From positions 1-6,124 of the forward strand of contig JARICB010000404.1 in assembly GCA_029264225.1 (NCBI GenBank): a DNA stretch of 6,124 nucleotides, in the 5' to 3' direction. Below are positions 1 to 5,573 of the stretch, one piece after another; the first letter of the stretch is position 1; the number at the start of each line of letters is the position of its first letter. The position numbers were made by a program, and so were the translations under genes. Source of the stretch: Nocardioides sp. (GTDB lineage Bacteria; Actinomycetota; Actinomycetes; Propionibacteriales; Nocardioidaceae). The notes beneath the pieces were generated by a model. The model was not told the origin of the DNA and made no database searches. It saw only the letters and a list, made by a program, of their open reading frames with translations.

Positions 1-1286
1 TCCCGATCAGCGGCACCCGGCTCGAACGGCGCCACATCCAGGCCCTTGCGCTCGTCAAGGGCGCGGCGGCGCGGGTCAACGCCGATCTGGGGGTGATCAC
101 CTCTGATCAGGCCAGCGCGATCAACACCGCGGCAACGCAGGTCGCGGTCGGTGCCCACGACGAGCACTTCCCGATCGATGTCTTCCAGACCGGGTCGGGC
201 ACCAGTTCCAACATGAACATGAACGAGGTGCTCGCCTCGCTCGCTGCCCGCGCGGGGACCGACGTACACCCCAATGACCACGTCAACGCCAGCCAGTCCT
301 CCAACGACACGTTTCCGACGTCGATCCACGTAGCCACGACACTGGCGGTCGTCGAGGACCTGCTGCCGGCGATCGCGACGCTCGAGGCCTCACTCGCCGC
401 CAAGTCCGACGAGTTCGCGACCCTGGTGAAATCCGGTCGAACGCACCTGATGGATGCGACGCCGGTGATGCTCGGTCAGGAGTTCGGCGGGTACGCCGCA
501 ACGCTCGCCTACGCGCGAGAGCGACTCGACGCCGTACTCCCCCGCGTGCGTGAACTGCCCCTCGGAGGCACTGCCGTCGGCACCGGCATCAACACCCCAC
601 CGGGCTTCGCAGCCGCAGTGATCGAGGGGCTCGCCGCAGCCACCGGTCAGGCCTTCACCGAGGCCCGCGACCACTTCGAGGCGCAGGGCACCCGCGACTC
701 GCTCGTGGAGCTGAGCGGTGTGCTGCGCACGATCGCGGTCGGCCTGACCAAGATCTGCAACGACCTGCGCTGGATGGCGTCGGGCCCCACGACCGGACTC
801 GCCGAGATCCACCTGCCCGACCTGCAGCCGGGGTCGAGCATCATGCCGGGCAAGGTGAACCCGGTGCTGCCGGAGGCGATGCTCATGGTGTGCGCGCAGG
901 TGATCGGCAACGACTCGACCGTGACGTGGGCCGGGGCCAGCGGCAGTTTCGAGCTCAACGTGCAGATGCCGGTCATGGCGCGCAGCCTGCTCGAGTCGAT
1001 CCGCATCCTGGCGACCTCCACCACCCTGCTCGCCGAACGATGCGTCGACGGCATCACCGCCGACGCCGCACGGATGCGCGGCTACGCCGAGTCGTCGCCG
1101 AGCGTCGTCACCCCGCTCAACAAGCACCTCGGTTACGAGGAGGCGGCCACAATCGCCAAGCGGGCGTTGAAGGACGGCGCCACGATCCGTGAGACCGTCC
1201 TCGCCATGGGGTACGTCGATCGCGGACTCCTTACCGAGCAACAGCTCGACGATGCCCTCGATGTGGAAGCGATGACCCGACCGTGA
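1..1286 (+). CDS. fumC: Class II fumarate hydratase (fumarase C), 5' end outside window
   Basis: Catalyses reversible hydration of fumarate to L-malate in the TCA cycle, as a cytosolic homotetramer in this family. The reading frame is open from base 3, so the gene begins before the window; 427 codons are visible against roughly 460-475 residues in the family, so about 35-45 N-terminal residues are missing. Family motifs seen in order: [31 protein letters not shown]; the [11 protein letters not shown] segment, whose His codon is at 444-446; [10 protein letters not shown]; and the superfamily signature [11 protein letters not shown] at 831-863, on the mobile loop that carries the catalytic serine. 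The fumarase-type SSNDTFP and MPGKVNP wording favours fumarase over aspartase or argininosuccinate lyase, although FumC and AspA are close relatives. The GTG at 93 is internal and is not the start. The stop overlaps the start of the downstream methyltransferase, suggesting co-transcription. Confidence 0.95.
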   Translation, partial: PISGTRLERRHIQALALVKGAAARVNADLGVITSDQASAINTAATQVAVGAHDEHFPIDVFQTGSGTSSNMNMNEVLASLAARAGTDVHPNDHVNASQSSNDTFPTSIHVATTLAVVEDLLPAIATLEASLAAKSDEFATLVKSGRTHLMDATPVMLGQEFGGYAATLAYARERLDAVLPRVRELPLGGTAVGTGINTPPGFAAAVIEGLAAATGQAFTEARDHFEAQGTRDSLVELSGVLRTIAVGLTKICNDLRWMASGPTTGLAEIHLPDLQPGSSIMPGKVNPVLPEAMLMVCAQVIGNDSTVTWAGASGSFELNVQMPVMARSLLESIRILATSTTLLAERCVDGITADAARMRGYAESSPSVVTPLNKHLGYEEAATIAKRALKDGATIRETVLAMGYVDRGLLTEQQLDDALDVEAMTRP

Positions 1287-1987
1287 ACCAGCTCAGCGAC
1301 AACGACTACGTCCGCGCCCAGTACGCCACCGAGGACCGGCTGGAAACGCGCCGTTCCGTGTGGCACCCGACCGCGGATGGTCGCGTTCCCGCGACCGAGG
1401 CGCTGCGCGCCATCGACCGGGCGCTGGTCGGTGACGCAGCCATCCTCGAGATCGGCTGCGGCACCGGCGAGATGGCCGAGGAGCTCAACGCGCTGCCAGG
1501 CGTGACCCTGATTGCTACCGACCTCTCCGAACGTTTCGTGGAGCTCACTGCCGCCCGCGGCGTCGACGCCCGTAAGGCCGACATCTGCTACCTGCCCTTC
1601 GACGACGACTCCTTCGACGTCGTCTACGCCGGTTGGATGCTCTACCACGTGCGCGACCTCGAGCGGGCCCTTAACGAGGTCCGCCGGGTGCTGCGGCCGG
1701 GCGGCACCTTCGTAGCGGTCACCAACGGCAACGACCACCTCGCCGAACTGCGCATCGAGGCGGGCGGCAAGCCGGTGCTTACCCAGTTCAGCAGCGAGAC
1801 CGGCGAGTCGGTACTGCGCCGCCGCTTCGACGACGTACGCCGTCACGACCTGGAGACGCGTGCCGTCTTCGACGACCACGCCACTGCCCAGGCCTACCTC
1901 GACTCCAGCGATGAGTCCCTGGCTCTGCCGCCGTTCGAGGGGGCCAGGGAGTACGCAGGCCACGTCACTGTCTTCGAGGCGCGCTGA
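1283..1987 (+). CDS. Class I SAM-dependent methyltransferase
   Basis: A 234-residue Rossmann-fold methyltransferase of the Methyltransf_11 type; the substrate cannot be told from sequence. Motif I is [10 protein letters not shown] (residues 54-63), the glycine-rich SAM loop. ATDLS (78-82) ends beta-2, with Asp80 placed to bind the SAM ribose. [16 protein letters not shown] (99-114) covers the adenine-contacting acidic region and motif [13 protein letters not shown] (137-147) is the usual post-motif strand. The C-terminal third is less conserved and probably caps the substrate site. The GTG start at 1283 overlaps the fumC stop by four bases (GTGA), a translational-coupling arrangement, and no strong Shine-Dalgarno is visible. 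The N-terminal [12 protein letters not shown] region resembles the start of related actinobacterial methyltransferases, which supports this start. It is probably expressed with fumC; a functional link to fumarase is not implied. Confidence 0.85.
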   Translation: MNQLSDNDYVRAQYATEDRLETRRSVWHPTADGRVPATEALRAIDRALVGDAAILEIGCGTGEMAEELNALPGVTLIATDLSERFVELTAARGVDARKADICYLPFDDDSFDVVYAGWMLYHVRDLERALNEVRRVLRPGGTFVAVTNGNDHLAELRIEAGGKPVLTQFSSETGESVLRRRFDDVRRHDLETRAVFDDHATAQAYLDSSDESLALPPFEGAREYAGHVTVFEAR

Positions 1988-2003
1988 CCCTGCCATCCCG
2001 GGC

Positions 2004-2097
2004 GTTGGTTCACCATGTTGAGTAGGGAAACCGACACTTAGCACACCGTCGACACCGTGCAGAGTGACGACTTCCCTACCTAGCATGGTGAAGCAAC
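2004..2097. repeat. Long imperfect palindrome between convergent genes (possible bidirectional terminator or mobile palindromic unit)
   Basis: Two 41-base arms (2004-2044 and 2057-2097) surround a 12-base loop (2045-2056). Pairing base by base gives 32 Watson-Crick pairs plus 3 G-T pairs out of 41. The best blocks are TTCACCATG with CATGGTGAA (2009-2017/2084-2092) and GTAGGGAA with TTCCCTAC (2022-2029/2072-2079). The element fills most of the gap between two genes that end towards each other, so a transcript from either side would fold there. There is no T-run after either arm, so it is not a classical intrinsic terminator. No target-site duplication was seen. Whether it is a terminator, a small RNA or a dispersed palindromic repeat is inference. 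Confidence 0.8.
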
Positions 2098-2132
2098 AGC
2101 ACTCAACCTCAGCAGCCGTGAAGCGACAGCAC
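2088..2132. repeat. Short tandem duplication with 30-base period
   Basis: GTGAAGCAACAGCAC at 2088-2102 recurs as GTGAAGCGACAGCAC at 2118-2132 (14 of 15 identical). With one gap the similarity continues to CTCAG at 2108-2112 and 2137-2141. The second copy runs into the stop codon of the transglycosylase gene (2138-2140), and the first copy overlaps the right arm of the palindrome. Confidence 0.65.
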
Positions 2133-2137
2133 CAGGC

Positions 2138-2794
2138 TCAGTACCAGTTGTGGCCGGACTTGAACGACCACGCACTGCATGGGGTGCCGTAGGAGTCCTG
2201 GATGTATCCCAGCCCCCAGCGGATCTGCGACTCGGGCGAAGTCATGTAGTCGGCAGGGAGTTCGTGGAGCTCGGTCAACGCCTGCGGGATTCCGTAGGCC
2301 GACGAGGTGGGGTTGTCGGCGTCGACGCGCCAGCCGGACTCGCTCTCGTAGAGGGAGTCGAGGCAGGAGAACTCTGAGTCGCTGAAGCCGAACTCCGGAA
2401 GCAGGGCACGGGCGATGTCACGCGGGTCGGCGCTGGAGAGGTCTTCGGTGCGAGTGATCGCCGGGCCATTGCCGGCCGAGAGTGCGGCGACCTTGCGGGC
2501 GTCGGTCGCGCCACGGCGATCCGATCGCGAGACCACGGGACGCTCGCGACGCTCGATCGCCTCGGCGTCCACCGGCGCGATGCGCTGACCCTGTACGGCG
2601 GCGGCGGACAGATCCCCTGCGGCCACGCCGGCCGGGGTGGCCAACACGCCGTTGGAGACCGCGATACCGGTTGCAACAGCTGCGACGCCGCCCGTCACCA
2701 GCGAGGTACGCAGAATCCGCTTGGGGGCGCTACTGACCGCCTTGTGGCGGCCGGGCGCGCGGTGCTTCGGCACGTGCTTGTCGGGCTTCGTCAC
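2138..2794 (-). CDS. Secreted lytic-transglycosylase-like cell-wall protein
   Basis: A 218-residue protein expected to act on peptidoglycan outside the membrane. Residues 1-29 form a long basic n-region and residues about 30-52 a hydrophobic stretch (TSLVTGGVAAVATGIAVSNG), together looking like an actinobacterial signal peptide or anchor; the cleavage site is uncertain. A low-complexity linker rich in Arg, Ala and Asp follows (about 55-125). The C-terminal SLT-like domain (about 128-218) has YESESGW (149-155), whose Glu152 is the likely catalytic acid, then NPTSSAYGIPQAL (161-173), IRWGLGYI (191-198) and the terminal HNWY. Cys144 and Cys206 could form a disulfide. It starts with GTG at 2794, with a weak GAGA seven bases upstream. 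It is transcribed separately from the convergent methyltransferase. Family assignment is firm; the exact bond cleaved is not known. Confidence 0.85.
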   Translation of the reverse strand: MTKPDKHVPKHRAPGRHKAVSSAPKRILRTSLVTGGVAAVATGIAVSNGVLATPAGVAAGDLSAAAVQGQRIAPVDAEAIERRERPVVSRSDRRGATDARKVAALSAGNGPAITRTEDLSSADPRDIARALLPEFGFSDSEFSCLDSLYESESGWRVDADNPTSSAYGIPQALTELHELPADYMTSPESQIRWGLGYIQDSYGTPCSAWSFKSGHNWY

Positions 2795-2809
2795 AGAGGA
2801 ATCTCACGG

Positions 2810-2851
2810 GGTCGACGACGGGGGAATTCATTCGGGGGTGACCGGTCGACC
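2810..2851 (-). repeat. Inverted repeat in the upstream/leader region of the transglycosylase gene
   Basis: GGTCGAC (2810-2816) pairs with GTCGACC (2845-2851), a 7-bp stem around a 28-base loop containing two G5 runs and an EcoRI-like GAATTC. It ends 15 bases before the GTG start, directly next to the weak ribosome-binding region, so it could affect translation if transcribed. No known riboswitch consensus was recognised. Confidence 0.4.
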
Positions 2852-2861
2852 AACGGGGATT

Positions 2862-2880
2862 GATCACGAAACGATCACGA
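2862..2880 (-). promoter_or_regulatory. Candidate operator: two direct repeats at 11-bp spacing upstream of the transglycosylase gene
   Basis: GATCACGA occurs at 2862-2869 and 2873-2880, exactly 11 bases apart; read towards the gene it is TCGTGATC twice. Direct repeats spaced by one helical turn are the typical target of OmpR-family response regulators, and the actinobacterial regulator MtrA controls peptidoglycan hydrolases. The link to MtrA is inference: the hexamer is not a textbook MtrA box. The site lies 68 bases upstream of the start codon. No convincing -10 hexamer was found nearby. Confidence 0.4.
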
Positions 2881-2997
2881 GCCACCTTGCAGGACGGAGT
2901 GGGGCCACGCAAACCGAATGGCACATCTGTGGACTATTTGTGGTTCACATCGCACCCAGAGGACCTCTTCAGTCACATCCATCACACTGGCCCCGCC

Positions 2998-4351
2998 CTA
3001 GAGCACCACGCTCTCCAGCATCTCGGTGACCAGCGCCGCGATCGGCGACCGCTCCGAACGGGTCAGCGTGACATGAGCGAAGAGCGGGTGCCCCTTCAAC
3101 TTCTCCACCACTGCGACCACCCCGTCGTGGCGACCCACCCGCAGGTTGTCGCGCTGGGCAACGTCGTGGGTGAGCACCACCTTGGAGTTGGCGCCGATCC
3201 GCGAGAGCACCGTCAGCAGCACGTTGCGCTCCAGCGACTGCGCCTCATCGACGATGACGAAGGCGTCGTGCAGCGACCGACCCCGAATATGGGTCAGCGG
3301 CAAGACCGCGAGCATTCCGCGATCCATCACCTCGTCGATGACGTCGGGTGAGGTGATGGCGCCGAGGGTGTCGAAGACGGCTTGGGCCCAGGGAGACATC
3401 TTCTCCGACTCCGAGCCGGGCAGGTAGCCAAGTTCCTGGCCGCCGACGGCGTAGAGCGGGCGGAAGACCACGACCTTCTTGTGCTGACGCCGTTCCATCA
3501 CCGCCTCGAGGCCGGCGCACAGGGCCAACGCCGACTTGCCGGTGCCGGCCCGCCCCCCGAGGGAGACGATGCCGACCTCGGGGTCGAGCCATCTCCAAGG
3601 CGATGCGCTGCTCGGCCGAGCGGCCGTGCAGCCCGAAGGCCTCCCGGTCGCCACGCACGAGGTGGACCTGCTTGTCGGCACCGACGCGACCCAGCGCCGT
3701 ACCCCGCTCGGAGAGCAGCATCAACCCGTTGTGGCACGGCAGGTCCCGGACGAGCGCGAGATCGAGTACGCCGTCAGCGTAGAGCTCGTCGAGCTCGCTG
3801 GCGCTCACCTCCAGCTCGCTCATGCCGGTGTAGCCGGCGTCGGAGTCACAGATCGCCTCCGCCCGGTATTCCTGGGCGTCCAGGCCGACGGCGGAGGCCT
3901 TGATCCGCAACGGCAGGTCCTTGGAGACCAACGTGACCCGGTGACCTTCGTTGGCCAGGTTGTGGGCCACCGCCAAGATCCGGGTGTCGTTGTCACCGAG
4001 CCGGAAGCCGGAGGGGAGCGACGCCGGGTCGGTGTGGTTGAGCTCGACCCGGATGGAGCCACCTTCCACACCGACCGGCACCGGAGCGTCGAGGCGCCCG
4101 TGTTCCATACGCAGTTCGTCGAGCATGCGCAGCGCCGTACGCGCGAAATAGCCCAGCTCGGCGTGGTTGCGTTTGGCCTCGAGCTCGGTAACGACGACCA
4201 CCGGAAGGACGACCTCGTGCTCGGCGAACCGCCTCAGCGCGCCGGGATCGGCCAGCAGCACGCTGGTGTCGAGGACGTAGGTACGGCTCTTCGAGCCTGA
4301 TGCTCGTAAGCCTGGAGCGGACGAGCCCTGCGCAGCAGACGTGGAGGTCAC
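2998..4351 (-). pseudogene. phoH2: PIN-PhoH family ATPase gene, interrupted by a frameshift
   Basis: Mycobacterial PhoH2 couples a PIN ribonuclease domain to a PhoH ATPase for RNA unwinding and cleavage. Frame one (4351 down to 3590) encodes residues 1-254. Its PIN domain has [18 protein letters not shown] with Asp28, TELEAK with Glu57, GDNDTR (119-124) and SKDLPLR (143-149); a conserved linker ends in [12 protein letters not shown]. Frame two (3588 to 2998) resumes at [12 protein letters not shown], followed by Walker [17 protein letters not shown] (Walker B) and [11 protein letters not shown]. One base (3589) separates the two frames. Adding back two bases would give a normal protein of about 451 residues; otherwise frame one loses the whole ATPase. 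Both parts are well conserved and have no other damage, so a recent mutation or a sequencing error is likelier than an old pseudogene. The GTG start at 4351 has a good ribosome-binding site. Confidence 0.85.
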
Positions 4352-4662
4352 TGTCGACTACCCCTCACGGGTCGGCGCGCGCACTCCTCGCCCGGCCCAC
4401 GCTCAACACACGGACCGGGCAGCTCCACGAGGTGGCTGGAGCGAGATCCACAGACCGGGGTGCCGGCCTCTCCCCGCACACGGACTCACCGCGCGTCGCG
4501 GTGTTGCCGTGTGGTGCAGCGAACCGTGCGTCAACACGTGTGGCCTCCCGATACAGCGGGCTTCCCCACCCGCCGGTACGGCGAAAGTACGCCCAGCGAC
4601 GACGTGTTCTGGGCCGACACGCCCGGCGTCCGGCGACTCCGCGTGGCCCCGTGGTGTCGCGA
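4352..4662 (-). other. 311-base gap between phoH and the isoprenyl transferase gene, with a small GC-rich hairpin
   Basis: I see no convincing gene here on either strand. It contains a perfect 7-bp stem with a 3-base loop, CACCGCG-CGT-CGCGGTG (4487-4503). A weaker 5-bp stem, GCGGG/CCCGC, lies at 4556-4573, and GTGTTG/CAACAC at 4501-4506/4532-4537 could compete with the first stem. A minus-strand TACTTT (4584-4589) fits the TANNNT -10 pattern for phoH, but no good -35 accompanies it. The hairpins could end the upstream transcript or shape the phoH leader; neither has a T-run. No known riboswitch was recognised. Confidence 0.4.
4361..4366 (-). promoter_or_regulatory. Ribosome-binding site deciding the phoH GTG start
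   Basis: Read on the minus strand, GAGGGG lies nine bases before the GTG at 4349-4351. It is the best Shine-Dalgarno match near this gene and supports that start. The preceding in-frame context gives no better alternative. Confidence 0.6.
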
Positions 4663-5490
4663 TCAGCCGCCGAAGCGGCGCTCGCGCTCGGCGTAGGCAC
4701 GAATGGCGCGCAGGAAGTCGACTCGCCGGAAGTCGGGCCACAGCGCTTCGCAGAAGTAGAACTCCGATTGCGCCGACTGCCAGAGCAGGAACCCGCCGAG
4801 CCGCTGCTCGCCGGACGTGCGGATGACCAGGTCGGGGTCGGGCTGGCCCTTGGTGTAGAGGTGGTCGGCGATGTGTTCGACATCGAGCACCTCGGCGAGC
4901 TCTTCGAGCGTGGTCCCACGGGCCGCGTGCTCGACGAGCAGCGACCGCACCGCATCGATGATCTCGCGGCGGCCGCCGTAGCCGACCGCGATGTTGACCA
5001 AGATGCCGTCGATATCGCTGGTGGCCTCGGCGGTGTCCTTGAGCTTGCGGGCAGTGTGGTCGGGCAACAGGTCGAGCGCACCTACGGGGTTGATGCGCCA
5101 GCGGCGCTGTGCGCCCAGCGACTCGACGGCACCCTCGATAATCTCCAGCAGGCTGGCCATCTGTTCGGGCGGGCGGTTGGTGAGGTTGTCGCTGGACAAC
5201 AGCCACAGCGTGACGACCTTGACGCCGACCTCCTCGCACCAGCCAAGAAGCGGGAAGATGTTGTCGGCGCCCGCTTGGTAGCCCCCGGCCGTGTCGAGAC
5301 CGACGGCCTTGGCCCAGCGTCTATTTCCATCCAGCATGACGCCGATGTGTTGCGGGATTCGGTCGGCTGGCAAGGACTTCACGACCCGGTGCTCATACGC
5401 CGGATAGAGCGCCCGGCGCACCACGTCCTTCAGCTTCTCCACCCGCCGATGGTAGCCGGGCTCAAGGGGTCGTCGGTGCCACACGGTCAT
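4663..5490 (-). CDS. uppS: Isoprenyl transferase, cis-prenyltransferase family (likely short-chain Z-farnesyl diphosphate synthase)
   Basis: A 275-residue cytosolic enzyme of the undecaprenyl diphosphate synthase family, which condenses isopentenyl diphosphate onto an allylic diphosphate in cis. Seen: GVMLDGNRRWAK (50-61) with catalytic Asp54; LWLLSSDNL (95-103); NIAVGYGGRREI (166-177); IRTSGEQRLGGFLLWQ (223-238), the diphosphate-binding region; and SEFYF with Glu243, matching the metal-binding Glu213 of E. coli UppS. Leu97 occupies the position of E. coli Ala69, and the downstream Trp of the ENW motif is Leu; both features match M. tuberculosis Rv1086, which makes Z,E-farnesyl diphosphate. 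A short-chain product is therefore inferred, rather than the long undecaprenyl chain. GAGG eight bases before the ATG at 5490 supports the start. It is divergent from the hemolysin III-like gene, as Rv1086 is from Rv1085c. Confidence 0.92.
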   Translation of the reverse strand: MTVWHRRPLEPGYHRRVEKLKDVVRRALYPAYEHRVVKSLPADRIPQHIGVMLDGNRRWAKAVGLDTAGGYQAGADNIFPLLGWCEEVGVKVVTLWLLSSDNLTNRPPEQMASLLEIIEGAVESLGAQRRWRINPVGALDLLPDHTARKLKDTAEATSDIDGILVNIAVGYGGRREIIDAVRSLLVEHAARGTTLEELAEVLDVEHIADHLYTKGQPDPDLVIRTSGEQRLGGFLLWQSAQSEFYFCEALWPDFRRVDFLRAIRAYAERERRFGG

Positions 5491-5505
5491 GGGGCAAGCC
5501 TCGAC

Positions 5506-5567
5506 TGCGTGACTTGAGTCCCTCTTGCGTGACTTTTCGTGACTGATTCGCTACCTGCGGGTAGTTT
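5506..5567 (+). promoter_or_regulatory. Divergent promoter region with three phased CGTGACT repeats and a leaderless-type promoter
   Basis: CGTGACT occurs at 5508-5514, 5528-5534 and 5538-5544, with starts 20 and 10 bases apart, that is on one face of the helix. The first two sit in identical TGCGTGACTT decamers (5506-5515, 5526-5535). The third contains GTGACT (5539-5544), which with a 17-base spacer and TAGTTT (5562-5567, TANNNT pattern) makes a plausible + strand sigma-70 type promoter. The -10 ends six bases before the ATG at 5574, the spacing of leaderless actinobacterial genes. A 5-bp inverted repeat, CTACC/GGTAG (5551-5564), overlaps the -10. No clear minus-strand -10 was found for the isoprenyl transferase gene. 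Confidence 0.5.
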
Positions 5568-5573
5568 CGACCC

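Noticed and set aside
390..1241. 283-codon minus-strand open frame within fumC
   Set aside because: The composition is typical of an antisense shadow (Arg, Gly, His-rich) and the + strand frame is an unambiguous fumarase.
1133..2086. Long minus-strand open frame (317 codons) antisense to fumC and the methyltransferase
   Set aside because: It opposes two clearly conserved genes, has no recognisable motif, and follows from high-GC codon bias. Its first codons are simply the palindrome sequence.
2958..2968. AGAGG-A-CCTCT inverted repeat just after the phoH stop, as a terminator
   Set aside because: The single-base centre cannot form a hairpin loop without losing pairs, leaving about 4 bp and no T-run.
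2795..2997. Possible ydaO (c-di-AMP) riboswitch upstream of the transglycosylase gene
   Set aside because: Actinobacterial cell-wall hydrolase genes often carry one, but I could not match the conserved core here; only a simple inverted repeat and direct repeats are visible.
2998..3681. Separate 227-residue PhoH gene starting at 3681
   Set aside because: Only residues from about 32 onward are PhoH-like; the first 31 codons are the out-of-frame image of the upstream linker, so it is the second half of the frameshifted gene.
3536..4300. 254-codon + strand open frame opposite phoH
   Set aside because: It lies antisense to the conserved PIN and linker coding sequence and shows no domain signature.
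4552..4600. Possible cobalamin-type riboswitch (GGTGGGGAAGCCCGC on the minus strand)
   Set aside because: The GGGAAG resemblance is short, and the B12-box and surrounding helices are missing.
4300..5517. 405-codon + strand open frame spanning the gap and the isoprenyl transferase gene
   Set aside because: It is antisense to a clear cis-prenyltransferase. The part over the 311-base gap is Arg/Thr/Pro-rich with no motif, so it gives no support for a gene in the gap.
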